From: Syntrophobacter sp. SbD2
GTDB taxonomy: Bacteria > Desulfobacterota > Binatia > UBA9968
Reading direction: 5' to 3'
Length of the DNA stretch: 52,044 nucleotides
Assembly (NCBI GenBank): GCA_945889495.1
Contig: CAMDBU010000019.1
Location: forward strand, 1-52,044
Position numbers and translations under genes: made by a program. Shown here piece by piece: positions 44,056 through 51,850 of the stretch; within the stretch, counting starts at the first letter, position 1; the number at the start of each line of letters is the position of its first letter. The notes beneath the pieces are model-generated. The model saw nothing but the letters and a program-made list of their open reading frames with translations, did not search any database and was not told where the DNA came from.

Positions 44056-45258
44056 TCAATTCACCCGCTCGACGATGGTGGCGATGCCCTGGCCGACGCC
44101 GATGCACATGGTCGCCAGCCCGTAACGGCTGCCGCGCTTCTGCATCTCATGCACCAGGGTCGTCATCATGCGCGCGCCGCTGCAACCGAGCGGATGGCCG
44201 AGCGCGATGGCGCCGCCGTTGACGTTGAGTTTGTTGAGATCGATGCCCAACTCGCGGCAGCAGGCCAATACCTGCGAGGCAAACGCTTCGTTCAACTCCA
44301 CCAGATCGATTTGATCGATGGTCAAACCGGCGCGCTTCAAGGCTTTTTGGGTCGCGGGGATCGGCCCGATGCCCATGTAGTTGGGATGAACGCCGGCGGC
44401 GGCGGAGGCGACGATGCGCGCCAGCGGTTTGAGCTTCAATTGCTCGGCCTTTTGCGGCGTGGTGATCAGCAGCGCAGCGGCGCCGTCGGACAGCGGCGAG
44501 GAATTGCCGGCGGTGACGCTGCCACCTTTTTTAAACGCCGCTTGCAGGCCGGCGAGGATTTCCAGGGTCGTGTCCGAGCGCGGTCCCTCGTCTTTGTCAT
44601 GGACCAATGGCGCGCCTTTGCGCTGAGCGATTTCAAACGGGATGATTTCGTCTTTGAAGCGGCCCGACTGTTGCGCGGCCATGGCTTTCTGATGGCTGGC
44701 GAGAGCGAGCTTGTCCTGGTCTTCGCGGTTGATGTTATGTTTCTCGGCGACGTTTTCGGCGGTCTCGCCGTTGTTGATCAGCGAGTAGAGCTCGCCCATG
44801 CGCTTGTTGGGAAAGCGCCAGCCGAGCGAGCTGTCGAACATTTGAATATCGCCGCGCTGAAACGGGTTGGCCGGCTTGCCCATTACCCAGGGGCCGCGGG
44901 TCATGCTCTCGACACCGCCGGCGACGTAGAGATCGCCGTGATCGGTTTCCACCGCATGGGCCGCTTGATTGATCGCTTCCAGGCCCGAGCCGCACAGCCG
45001 GTTCACCGTGGCGCCGGGCACCGTATAGGGCAGGCCGGCGAGCAAGGAGGCGTTGCGCGCGACGTTGCGCGAGTCTTCGCCGGCCTGGTTGGTGCAGCCG
45101 AAGTAGACGTCTTCGATCTCGTCTTTATTGACGCCGGTTTTTTCCACCATCTTGCCGATGATGTAGGCGGCGAGATCGTCGGTGCGGATGTCCTTCAGGA
45201 TTCCACTATGACGCCCCATGGGCGTGCGCGCAGCGGCGACGATGACGGCTTCTTTCAT
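44056..45258 (-). CDS. paaJ: Acetyl-CoA acyltransferase, 3-oxoadipyl-CoA thiolase-like
   Basis: 400 residues with the three thiolase motifs: nucleophile C89 in TVNRLCGSGLEAINQAAHA, the His of NGGAIALGHPLGCSGARM, and the second Cys of GLATMCIGVGQG. The segment VYFGCTNQAGEDSRNVARNASLLAGLP is the PcaF/PaaJ signature, so beta-ketoadipyl-CoA or related substrates are likely, giving succinyl-CoA plus acetyl-CoA. It is the last gene of the operon; its ATG overlaps the stop of the upstream half-dehydrogenase by 4 bp. General beta-oxidation remains possible. Confidence 0.88.
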   Translation of the reverse strand: MKEAVIVAAARTPMGRHSGILKDIRTDDLAAYIIGKMVEKTGVNKDEIEDVYFGCTNQAGEDSRNVARNASLLAGLPYTVPGATVNRLCGSGLEAINQAAHAVETDHGDLYVAGGVESMTRGPWVMGKPANPFQRGDIQMFDSSLGWRFPNKRMGELYSLINNGETAENVAEKHNINREDQDKLALASHQKAMAAQQSGRFKDEIIPFEIAQRKGAPLVHDKDEGPRSDTTLEILAGLQAAFKKGGSVTAGNSSPLSDGAAALLITTPQKAEQLKLKPLARIVASAAAGVHPNYMGIGPIPATQKALKRAGLTIDQIDLVELNEAFASQVLACCRELGIDLNKLNVNGGAIALGHPLGCSGARMMTTLVHEMQKRGSRYGLATMCIGVGQGIATIVERVN

Positions 45259-46001
45259 GACTTCACCTGACCTTCGTTGTGACTATAAAATCCCCGGCCG
45301 CTGGTTTCGCCGAGATAACCGGCGATGACGAGTTTTTTTAGCAGCGTCGCCGGCCGGTAGCGGTCGTCGCCGGTTTCGCGCTGCAATCCTTCGAGCACGG
45401 CCAAGACTTCGTCAAGACCGATTTGGTCGGCCCAGCGCAGTGGTCCTTGCGGGTAGTTGACGCCCAAACGCATGGCGATGTCGATCTCCTCGGCGCTGGC
45501 GACGCCCTCTTCCAAGCTGCGCGCCGCCTCGTTGACTATTAGGCTCAAGATCCGCGGAAAGGTCAGCCCCGGCGTGTCTTTGACGCGCACCGCTTCCTTG
45601 CCGAGATTTTTAAATAGCTGCTCGGCCTGCTCTAACGATTTATCCAACGTGCGCAGTCCCGGCGCGAGCTCGACCAGCTTACGATCCTTTAATGGATAGA
45701 ACGTCGCGAAGCCGACCACCCGCTCGGGTTTCTTGACCCAGGAGGCCATCAAAGTCGTCGAGAAACGCAAACAGGAGGTAACGATGACGCCGGGCGCCGG
45801 TAGCGAGGCGTCGAGGCGCTGCAAGACCGCGCGCTTTTTGTCGTCGCTGCCGTTCTCGGTGTCGATGACGAACTGGGTGGTCGGCGAAATGGCGGTGGCG
45901 TCGTGCAGTTGCGCGACATCAAGCCCCTTCTCCTTGCCCAAGGCGACCAATTCATCGGCCAAGCGGCCCCTGCCGATGACCGCGAGACTACTTTTTATCA
46001 T
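45255..46001 (-). CDS. 3-hydroxyacyl-CoA dehydrogenase C-terminal unit (RFF-like + 3HCDH), detached from PaaH
   Basis: 248 residues from ATG 46001, overlapping the upstream gene by 14 bp. The first ~85 residues are a Rossmann-like unit without an intact GxGxxG ([21 protein letters not shown]), like the residual Rossmann fold of long PaaH. They are followed by [38 protein letters not shown] and a C-terminal 3HCDH helical domain ([56 protein letters not shown]). E. coli PaaH (475 residues) carries this unit fused behind the catalytic half; here it is a separate gene. It may serve in dimerisation with the catalytic protein. The open frame to 46127 is antisense-coded for the neighbour and rejected. 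Confidence 0.8.
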   Translation of the reverse strand: MIKSSLAVIGRGRLADELVALGKEKGLDVAQLHDATAISPTTQFVIDTENGSDDKKRAVLQRLDASLPAPGVIVTSCLRFSTTLMASWVKKPERVVGFATFYPLKDRKLVELAPGLRTLDKSLEQAEQLFKNLGKEAVRVKDTPGLTFPRILSLIVNEAARSLEEGVASAEEIDIAMRLGVNYPQGPLRWADQIGLDEVLAVLEGLQRETGDDRYRPATLLKKLVIAGYLGETSGRGFYSHNEGQVKS

Positions 46002-46854
46002 AGCTGTAAAAACCCCGTCCGGTTTTGCGCCCGAGATTGCCGCCGGCGACCATGCGTTGCTGGATTGGGCTCGGGCGAAAACGCGGATCTTCGAAGAACG
46101 AGCGATAGAGCGATTCGGTGGCGGCAAAATTGATGTCGTTGCCGATCAAGTCCATGAGTTCAAACGGCCCCATGCGAAAGTTGCCGGCCTCTTTCATGAT
46201 CCGGTCGATGGTCTCCACCGAGGCGTTGCCGTCGCCGAGCACGCGCAGCCCTTCATTGTAAAATGGCCGCGCGACGCGATTGACGATGAAGCCCGGCGTG
46301 TCTTTGGCGCGCGCCGGGGTCTTGCCCATGGCTTTCATTAAAGCTGTGGCTTTTTCAATGGTCGCGTCGCTGGTGCGGTCGCCCTGGATGACTTCGACTA
46401 ATGCCATCAATGGCGGCGGATTGAAAAAATGCAGACCGAGCACGCGCTCTTGATGTTGGGTCGCGGCGGCGATGGCGGTGACATTGAACGACGAAGTATT
46501 GGTCGCCAGCAAAGTTTCCGGGCCGCAGATGGCGTCCAGTTGTTTAAAAATATCGCGCTTGAGGTCGAGCCGCTCCGGCGCCGCTTCAATCACCAATGCG
46601 CAGCCCTTGGTGTCGTCGAGACTGGTGCTGGTGAGAAAGCGGCCGAGCACTTCTTGTTCTTGCTCGGCGCTGATCTTGCCGCGCTCACGGCTGCCTTGGA
46701 GAAAAGCTTTGATCTTCCCCATGCCGACATCGATGAACTCTTGCTTGATGTCGTAGAGCAGGGTTTGAAAGCCCGCTTGCGCCGCGACCTGAGCGATCCC
46801 CGCGCCCATGGTGCCGGCGCCGAGGACGGCGATTTTTTCTGTTGGGTTGGCCAT
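45988..46854 (-). CDS. paaH: 3-hydroxybutyryl-CoA/3-hydroxyacyl-CoA dehydrogenase (PaaH catalytic half)
   Basis: 288 residues with NAD site [22 protein letters not shown], catalytic [35 protein letters not shown] (His of HFFNP), and C-terminal 3HCDH domain with [22 protein letters not shown]-type segment ([14 protein letters not shown]). The length equals the stand-alone HbdA enzymes. It oxidises 3-hydroxyacyl-CoA to 3-oxoacyl-CoA, the substrate of the thiolase two genes on. Its end overlaps by 14 bp the gene for the detached RFF-like unit. The upstream spacer (46855-46927) carries two heptamer arrays. Confidence 0.92.
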   Translation of the reverse strand: MANPTEKIAVLGAGTMGAGIAQVAAQAGFQTLLYDIKQEFIDVGMGKIKAFLQGSRERGKISAEQEQEVLGRFLTSTSLDDTKGCALVIEAAPERLDLKRDIFKQLDAICGPETLLATNTSSFNVTAIAAATQHQERVLGLHFFNPPPLMALVEVIQGDRTSDATIEKATALMKAMGKTPARAKDTPGFIVNRVARPFYNEGLRVLGDGNASVETIDRIMKEAGNFRMGPFELMDLIGNDINFAATESLYRSFFEDPRFRPSPIQQRMVAGGNLGRKTGRGFYSYDKK

Positions 46855-46864
46855 GTTTTTTCTG

Positions 46865-46926
46865 TCTAGGGTTTGGCGTCTAGCGTCTGGAGTTCAAAAC
46901 TGACAACTGACCACTGGTTACTGACA
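46865..46926. repeat. Two tandem four-unit heptamer arrays
   Basis: TCTAGGG TTTGGCG TCTAGCG TCTGGAG (46865-46892) and, after six bases, ACTGACA ACTGACC ACTGGTT ACTGACA (46899-46926). Each array is 28 bp and the two words differ. They fill almost all of the spacer between the PaaG-like and PaaH genes. The second array ends two bases before the PaaG-like stop codon. Confidence 0.8.
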
Positions 46927-46927
46927 A

Positions 46928-47707
46928 CTATTTCCCGGTAAACACCGGCGGACGTTTTTCCAAGAAGGCTTTGACGCCTTCGTCGTAGTCGCTGCTGCGG
47001 CCGGCGATTTCTTGCAAGTTGGCTTCGTATTCCAAATCGGCTTCTAAGTTGGTCAGGTTGGCGTGGTTGACGGCGCGCTTGATTAGACCGATGCCGCGCG
47101 GCGCTTTGGCGACCTGTTCGGCGATGGCCCGCGCCGCGGCGGCGAACTCCGCGGCGGCAAATACCCGCGCGACCAAGCCGATGCGCTGGGCTTCCTTGGC
47201 GTCGACGGTATCGCCGAGCAGCAAAAGCTCCATTGCTTTGCTGAGGCCGACCAAGCGGGTCAAGATAAAACTGCCGCCGGAGTCGGGCGCTAGGCCGACG
47301 CGGACAAAGGATTGAATAAATTTCGCGTCTTCAGACGCCACGCGCAGATCGCAGGCCAGGGCGAAGTTGCAACCGGCACCGGCGGCGACACCGTTCACCG
47401 CGGCGATGACGATCGTCTCCATGCCGCGAATCTGGCGGATCATCGGATTGTATTTCTCGCGCAGCGACGCGCCCAGGGAGCCCTTTTGATCCGGCGTGCG
47501 GCCTTTCAAATCCTGGCCGGCGCAAAAGGCCCGGCCGGCGCCGGTGATCATGACGCAGCGGCTTTGTGGATCGCGCTCGCTGTCGCGCAACGCTTCGAGC
47601 ACTTCCTTGTTCATCTGCGGCACGAAGGCGTTCAACGCCTGGGGCCGGTTGAGCGTGATGGTGGCGACGCCGTTTTGCTTCTCGTAAATGATGGTTTCGT
47701 GGGCCAC
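46928..47707 (-). CDS. paaG: PaaG-like enoyl-CoA hydratase/isomerase
   Basis: 259 residues of crotonase fold. Sequence GRAFCAGQDLKGR, then YNPMIRQIRGMETIVIAAVNGVAAGAGCNFALACDLRVASEDAKF and IQSFVRVGLAPDSGGSF, is characteristic of PaaG, the 2-(1,2-epoxy-1,2-dihydrophenyl)acetyl-CoA isomerase. The Asp of VGLAPDSGG replaces the Glu of ordinary hydratases, as in PaaG. It is followed by the PaaH-type genes and preceded, 3 bp away, by the PaaF-like gene. The ring epoxidase (PaaABCDE), PaaK and PaaZ are not in the window. Confidence 0.88.
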   Translation of the reverse strand: MAHETIIYEKQNGVATITLNRPQALNAFVPQMNKEVLEALRDSERDPQSRCVMITGAGRAFCAGQDLKGRTPDQKGSLGASLREKYNPMIRQIRGMETIVIAAVNGVAAGAGCNFALACDLRVASEDAKFIQSFVRVGLAPDSGGSFILTRLVGLSKAMELLLLGDTVDAKEAQRIGLVARVFAAAEFAAAARAIAEQVAKAPRGIGLIKRAVNHANLTNLEADLEYEANLQEIAGRSSDYDEGVKAFLEKRPPVFTGK

Positions 47708-47710
47708 GGC

Positions 47711-48484
47711 TTACTTACCTTTGAATTCCGCTTTGCGCTTTTCCAGGAACGCCTGCATGCCTTCGCTGCGGTCCTCCGAGGCGAAGAGCAAATAAAATGC
47801 TTTGCGCTCGAACTCCAAACCTTCGTCGAGGCCGGTGTTGGCCGACTTGAGCACCGCCTCCTTGGCGGCGCGCACCGCCAACTGCGGCTTCGCGGCGATC
47901 TTCCTAGCGATATTGACCGCCTCTTCGAGACAGAGCTCGGCGGGTACCACGCGGTTGACCAATCCCAAACGTTCGGCGTCGTTGGCGTTCAACATATCGC
48001 CGGTGAGCACCAGCTCCATGGCGCGGTGTTTGCCCAACAGATGGGTCAGCCGTTGGGTGCCACCGCTGCCGGGAATGATGCCCAAATTAACTTCTGGCTG
48101 GCCGAAGCGGGCGTTCTCGGCGGCGACGATGATGTCGCAGCTCATCGCCAACTCGCAGCCGCCGCCCAAAGCGAAGCCGATCACCGCGGCGACCACCGGC
48201 TTGGAAATCTTATTGATCTTGTCGCGATAGGCGAGCCGTTCAAGAATCAGTGGATCGAAGGGGCCTTTGTCGGCCATTTCTTTGATATCGGCGCCGGCGG
48301 CGAAGACTTTGTCACCGCCGGTGACAACGATGACGCGCACCTCGGCGTCCTGGTCGAGCTCCTGCATGGCCAAGGAAAGGTCTTTGACCAGGCCGTAGGA
48401 TAGGGCGTTCAAGGCCTGCGGGCGGTTCAGTGTCACGACGGCGATGGCGCCGTCTTTGGCGACGATGACGTTTTCGTAGTTCAT
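47711..48484 (-). CDS. paaF: PaaF-like enoyl-CoA hydratase
   Basis: 257 residues from ATG 48484; an open frame to 48568 adds residues without family similarity. Crotonase motifs: VTGGDKVFAAGADIKEMADKG (oxyanion loop), AAVIGFALGGGCELAMSCDI and the two catalytic glutamates in GGGCELAM and FGQPEVNLGIIPGSGGTQRL. It hydrates an enoyl-CoA, as PaaF does for 2,3-dehydroadipyl-CoA. It is the promoter-proximal gene of the minus-strand operon. A TetR regulator is divergent upstream. Confidence 0.9.
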   Translation of the reverse strand: MNYENVIVAKDGAIAVVTLNRPQALNALSYGLVKDLSLAMQELDQDAEVRVIVVTGGDKVFAAGADIKEMADKGPFDPLILERLAYRDKINKISKPVVAAVIGFALGGGCELAMSCDIIVAAENARFGQPEVNLGIIPGSGGTQRLTHLLGKHRAMELVLTGDMLNANDAERLGLVNRVVPAELCLEEAVNIARKIAAKPQLAVRAAKEAVLKSANTGLDEGLEFERKAFYLLFASEDRSEGMQAFLEKRKAEFKGK

Positions 48485-48574
48485 GGGATTTGAGCCTAAA
48501 GACATACACCATGGTCGGGGTCGATTCAAGAAAAGCGCGGCGGGCGGTGACGCAATGAATGGAGACAAAAGATT

Positions 48575-48730
48575 GGCCGCAAAGAACGCAAAGGGCGCAA
48601 AATGATTCCCAAGATGCAGGTCGGCTTCGGGGAGTCTTTTCTAGGCTTGAACAGCGGATTCTGTATGGCAAAGTCCACCGTGCCCGGACTATTCCAGATT
48701 AATTTTGCGGACTTTGCGTTCTTTGCGGCC
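48575..48730. repeat. 156-bp inverted-repeat (MITE-like) element with nonamer arms
   Basis: The left arm, 48575-48603 (starts GGCCGCAAAGAACGCAAAG), and right arm, 48702-48730 (ends CTTTGCGTTCTTTGCGGCC), are inverted copies of 29 bp with two mismatches. The arms have period 9 (CGCAAAGAA CGCAAAGGG CGCAAAATG). The 98-bp interior encodes nothing obvious. No flanking target duplication is evident to me. It sits in the shared promoter region of the paa-like operon and tetR. Confidence 0.8.
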
Positions 48731-48756
48731 ATCCTTCCGAATCCATTCGCAGTCAT

Positions 48757-48785
48757 TTGACAGCCTGGAGTCGATTTGCAAGTAT
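48757..48785 (+). promoter_or_regulatory. Possible sigma-70 promoter for tetR
   Basis: TTGACA at 48757-48762 is followed after 17 bases by AAGTAT (48780-48785), a poor -10 box. Initiation would fall about four bases before ATG 48796, so the message would be nearly leaderless; no ribosome binding site is visible before the ATG, which fits. Confidence 0.3.
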
Positions 48786-48795
48786 TCTCACACTC

Positions 48796-49479
48796 ATGTC
48801 CAGCCGCGCCGAACCCGCCACCCGTCACTACGACGAAAAACTGCAATTGATTCTCAAGACCTCGGCGAAGATTTTCGCCGAGAAGGGCTTTCATCATACT
48901 TCGGTGCGCGATATCTCGCGCGCCACCAAAATGAGTTTATCGGGGCTGTACTATTACTTCACGACCAAGGAAGAGTTGCTCTATCTAATTCAGGAGCGCT
49001 GCTTCGTCACTCTGCTGGAACATTGGCAGCAGATCGACGCACCGGAGTCGGATGTGCGCGGGCGGATTCGCGCCTTCGCGGAAAATCATCTGGGATTTTT
49101 TCTTCACAACATGCCGGAGATGAAAGTCATGGCCCATGAGGACGAGTCCTTGACCGGCGAGTTCGACGACAAGATCCTGGTGCTCAAGCGGCGCTATGTT
49201 AAAGTGATCATGGATTTGATGGCCGAGCTTCAGGAAAAGTCCGGCGCCAAAGGCATCGATCTGCGATTGGCGACGTTTTCTCTGTTCGGCATGATGAACT
49301 GGGTCTATACCTGGTATCAGCCCAAGCGCGATCTGGCGATTTCGCAGATGATCGAGCAGATGCTGCGGATCTATTTTTTCGGTCTGCTCAAGGCCGGCAG
49401 CGATGAAGAGTCGTGGTTTACCGCGGCGGCGCCGGCCAATGCTAAGGACGGGTTTTCGTTGTGGCATAATATTCCGTAG
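48796..49479 (+). CDS. TetR/AcrR-family transcriptional regulator
   Basis: 227 residues from ATG 48796. The N-terminal HTH is clear: LKTSAKIFAEKGFHHTSVRDISRATKMSLSGLYYYFTTKEELLYL (helices 1-4; YYYF end of the recognition helix). The helical C-terminal ligand domain has WVYTWYQPKRDLAISQMIEQMLRIYFFGL. It is divergent from the PaaF/PaaG/PaaH/thiolase operon and, by analogy with TetR-type PaaR and FadR-like repressors, probably senses an acyl-CoA and controls that operon and itself. The acyl-CoA ligand is inference. Confidence 0.88.
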   Translation: MSSRAEPATRHYDEKLQLILKTSAKIFAEKGFHHTSVRDISRATKMSLSGLYYYFTTKEELLYLIQERCFVTLLEHWQQIDAPESDVRGRIRAFAENHLGFFLHNMPEMKVMAHEDESLTGEFDDKILVLKRRYVKVIMDLMAELQEKSGAKGIDLRLATFSLFGMMNWVYTWYQPKRDLAISQMIEQMLRIYFFGLLKAGSDEESWFTAAAPANAKDGFSLWHNIP

Positions 49480-49486
49480 GAATTAA

Positions 49487-49514
49487 GGCAAAAGGCAAAA
49501 GGCAAAAGGCAAAA
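49487..49514. repeat. Four-unit perfect heptamer array (GGCAAAA)
   Basis: Four identical copies of GGCAAAA in tandem (28 bp) lie between the tetR stop and the peroxiredoxin gene. It is the least diverged array of this type in the window. Confidence 0.9.
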
Positions 49515-49546
49515 ATTCGCCGGAGAGCTGAAACGGTGGTGTGAAG

Positions 49547-50080
49547 ATGAGTCTTCTTCGGATTGGCGATCAGGCGCCGGACTTCAAAGTGAAGGGCCTC
49601 TTGCGCGGGCAGGTGGGCGACTATTCTCTCAACAGCTGCAAGGGCAAATGGCTCGTGCTGTTTTTCTATCCGGCTGACTTTACGTTTATCTGTCCCACCG
49701 AAGTGACCGGATTCAGCAAGGCGGTGAAGGATTTCGGCGCCGAGGACGCGCTAGTTTGGGGCGTCAGCGTGGACTCGATCGCCAGCCACAAGTCTTGGTC
49801 CGAAGAGTTGGGCGGCTTGGATTGTCCGCTCTTGAGCGACGAATCGAAATCGTTGAGCAGCGCCTACGGCGTCCTCGATGACAAAGCCGGCGTGGCCTTG
49901 CGCGGGACCTTTATCGTCAACCCCGCCGGCGTGATCTGCTACCAAGTGGTCAGCCACGTCAACGTCGGCCGCAGCGTCGAAGAAACCCTGCGCGTCCTGA
50001 AAGCCTTGCGCACCGAGCGCCTCTGCCCGTCGGACTGGAAGCCGGGCGAGGCGACCGGAGACGTGGCTCTCAAATACTAG
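49547..50080 (+). CDS. ahpC: 2-Cys peroxiredoxin, AhpC/Prx1 type
   Basis: 177 residues from ATG 49547; a GTG six bases upstream is in frame. The peroxidatic Cys is C49 in FYPADFTFICPTEV and the resolving Cys lies in ERLCPSDWKPGEA. The Arg of the active site is in LRGTFIVNPAGVI. The enzyme reduces hydrogen and organic peroxides, usually with AhpF or thioredoxin; no reductase is adjacent. The short C-terminus (ends GDVALKY) lacks the eukaryotic YF motif, suggesting resistance to overoxidation. Confidence 0.93.
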   Translation: MSLLRIGDQAPDFKVKGLLRGQVGDYSLNSCKGKWLVLFFYPADFTFICPTEVTGFSKAVKDFGAEDALVWGVSVDSIASHKSWSEELGGLDCPLLSDESKSLSSAYGVLDDKAGVALRGTFIVNPAGVICYQVVSHVNVGRSVEETLRVLKALRTERLCPSDWKPGEATGDVALKY

Positions 50081-50087
50081 AACAATG

Positions 50088-50174
50088 GATAATGGAAAAT
50101 TGATAATGGATAATGTCGGAAATCGGAGTCGCCGAGCCGATTCTTTCATTATCAATTTTCAATTATCCATTATC
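50088..50174. repeat. Inverted pair of four-unit heptamer arrays (cruciform-like)
   Basis: The left arm, 50088-50115, is GATAATG GAAAATT GATAATG GATAATG. The right arm, 50147-50174, is CATTATC AATTTTC AATTATC CATTATC, its reverse complement apart from three bases. A 31-bp GC-rich loop (50116-50146) contains its own stem, AATCGG/CCGATT. The whole element fills the gap between the peroxiredoxin and VIT1 genes. The same word occurs at 5729-5756. Confidence 0.88.
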
Positions 50175-50184
50175 AATTGATTTC

Positions 50185-50913
50185 ATGTCTCTCGACGCCA
50201 TCCAGCAGAAGAAAGCCGTCATCGAAAGCCGGGCGCGGATTCGCGAGTTTGTTTTTGGCATTCAGGACGGTTTGATCAGCACGGTGGGGTTGCTTGCCGG
50301 CATCCAGAGCGCGACGGAAAATAATCTCGTCGTCATCGTCACCGGTTTCACCGCGATGTTTTCCGGGGCGATTTCCATGGCTACCGGGTCCTATCTCTCG
50401 TCCGGGGCGCAGAAGGATATCTTCGATAAAGAGTTGGCCGACGCGGAGAAGCTCGCCGAAAGGGAACCCTACATCGCGGCGGAAGGTTTACTGAAAGCGC
50501 TCGGCGAAGAAGGGCTGAGCAAAGAGCAAAGCTACCGCATGGTGAAGGTGCTCTTGGCGGAACGCAATGTCTTCATGCGCACGTTTCAGGAAAAAGTTTT
50601 TGGCCTCGGCAGCGCGGAGATCAACCAGCCGTTCAAAGCCGCGCTGGTGATGGGCATGTCGTTTATCATCGGCGCGATCATCCCGATCCTGCCGTTCATC
50701 GCCATGAGTGGCGCGGCAGCGCTTTACTTATCGGTGTTCTTGAGCGCGGCGACGCTGTTTGTCGTCGGCGCGTTCAAAGGGCGGCTGGCTGGGCAGTCGC
50801 AGCTGTTTTCCGGCTTGCGATTCTTCGTCGTCGCGGTGAGTGCTGCTGGGTTGGGTTATTTGATCGGACTTGGCGTGCAGTGGTTCTTTCCGGGGATTTC
50901 GCTTCCGGCGTAG
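50185..50913 (+). CDS. VIT1/CCC1-family metal transporter
   Basis: 242 residues from ATG 50185; an open frame to 50113 runs through the repeat and is rejected. Family features: REFVFGIQDGLISTVGLLAGI in helix 1, FSGAISMATGSYLSS in helix 2. An acidic cytoplasmic metal-binding insert follows (KELADAEKLAEREPYIAAEGL), then three more membrane helices. VIT1/CCC1 proteins export Fe2+ or Mn2+ from the cytoplasm. The neighbouring peroxiredoxin is consistent with protection from Fenton chemistry, although the two genes are separated by the repeat element. Confidence 0.88.
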   Translation: MSLDAIQQKKAVIESRARIREFVFGIQDGLISTVGLLAGIQSATENNLVVIVTGFTAMFSGAISMATGSYLSSGAQKDIFDKELADAEKLAEREPYIAAEGLLKALGEEGLSKEQSYRMVKVLLAERNVFMRTFQEKVFGLGSAEINQPFKAALVMGMSFIIGAIIPILPFIAMSGAAALYLSVFLSAATLFVVGAFKGRLAGQSQLFSGLRFFVVAVSAAGLGYLIGLGVQWFFPGISLPA

Positions 50914-50931
50914 TGCGTTTGCCCTCACCCT

Positions 50932-50959
50932 ACCCTCTCCCATCGGAATGGGCGAGGGT
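50932..50959. terminator. Hairpin between convergent genes (CCCTCTCCC/GGGCGAGGG repeat)
   Basis: ACCCTCTCCCAT and ATGGGCGAGGGT pair across CGGA with one mismatch. It lies between the VIT1 stop (50913) and the endonuclease IV stop (50969). No T-tract follows on either side. The word CCCTCACCC...CCTCTCCC is a common bacterial intergenic repeat, so this may be both a repeat and a terminator. Confidence 0.6.
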
Positions 50960-50968
50960 AAGACTCGA

Positions 50969-51850
50969 TTAGTCAGCGATCAGGCTTCGCAGCAGCGTCA
51001 AATTCTCGCGGTCTTCCTTCAAGTCGGGACCTTTCGGCGTCTCCAAACACATGGGCAAGCCCCAGAAGCGTTTGTCGTTCATGAGCAATCGGAAAGCTTC
51101 CACGCCAATGAAGCCTTGGCCGATATGTTCGTGGCGGTCGACGCGGGAGTGGAATTCTTTTTTTGAGTCGTTCAAGTGAAAGGCGGCGAGCAGCTTGAGG
51201 CCGATGGTTTGGTCGAATTCGCTGAAAGTTCGCTCGTAGCCTTCTTTGGTGCGGATATCGTAGCCGGCGGCAAACGCATGTTCGGTGTCGAAGCAGACGC
51301 GGACGCGGTCGGATTCCTTGGTCGCGTCGATCATGTCGCCGATCTGCTCGAAGCGGTAGCCTAGATTCGATCCTTGGCCGGCGGTGATTTCCAGGGTGAT
51401 TTTTACTTTGAAGCCGGGACAAGCTTTGTGTACTTCGTCGAGCGATTTGGCGATGGTCTTGATGCCTTCGACTTCGCCGGCGCCGACATGGGCGCCGGGG
51501 TGGGCGATTAGATTGCTCACGCCCAATACTTCGCAGCGCTCCATTTCGTCGATGAAGGCGGCGACGGAGCGTTTGTGCAATGCTGGGTCCGGCGAGCCCA
51601 AGTTGAGCAAATAGGAATCATGGGCGACGACGGATTGGATGCCGGTTTCTTTCCGATTGGCATGGAACTTGGCGATCTCGTCTTTGTCCAACGGTTTCGA
51701 TGCCCACTGGCGCGACGATTTGGTGAAAATCTGAATCGCCTGGCAGTCGACCTTGTGGCCTTCGAGGAAGGCGTTGCCGACGCCGCCGGCGATGGACATG
51801 TGGGCGCCGAGGAGCGGGCCTTTGGGTTTTGGTTTGTGAGAATTGGCCAT
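50969..51850 (-). CDS. nfo: Deoxyribonuclease IV (AP endonuclease)
   Basis: 293 residues, TIM-barrel AP endonuclease 2 family. Zinc-site and signature segments: GPLLGAHMSIAGGVGNAF, IQIFTKSSRQW, VVAHDSYLLNLGSPD, LIAHPGAHVG, ITLEITAGQGSNLGYRFEQIG, VRVCFDTEHAFAAGYDIRT, AFHLNDSKKEFHSRVDRHEHIGQGFIG and MCLETPKG. The trinuclear zinc His, Glu and Asp residues are present. Two variations from the consensus are Glu in DTEH (usually DTCH) and Ile in LEITAGQG (usually LENTAGQG). The enzyme cleaves DNA at abasic sites. Several bases beyond 51850 remain without a complete gene. Confidence 0.94.
   Translation of the reverse strand: MANSHKPKPKGPLLGAHMSIAGGVGNAFLEGHKVDCQAIQIFTKSSRQWASKPLDKDEIAKFHANRKETGIQSVVAHDSYLLNLGSPDPALHKRSVAAFIDEMERCEVLGVSNLIAHPGAHVGAGEVEGIKTIAKSLDEVHKACPGFKVKITLEITAGQGSNLGYRFEQIGDMIDATKESDRVRVCFDTEHAFAAGYDIRTKEGYERTFSEFDQTIGLKLLAAFHLNDSKKEFHSRVDRHEHIGQGFIGVEAFRLLMNDKRFWGLPMCLETPKGPDLKEDRENLTLLRSLIAD

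Larger units (their letters stand above)
48485..48795. other. 311-bp divergent regulatory region between paaF-like and tetR genes
   Basis: Half of it is an inverted-repeat element (48575-48730). A TTGACA box at 48757-48762 is the best promoter element on the plus strand. On the minus strand I see no clear -35/-10 pair. No 12-18-bp palindrome typical of a TetR operator stands out except the element's own arms. Confidence 0.5.

Noticed and set aside
44149-45270. 373-codon plus-strand open frame opposite the thiolase
   Set aside because: Antisense shadow of the thiolase gene, whose motifs are complete.
47312-48403. 363-codon plus-strand open frame across the two enoyl-CoA hydratase genes
   Set aside because: Antisense to two recognised crotonase genes; it would span both and the junction between them.
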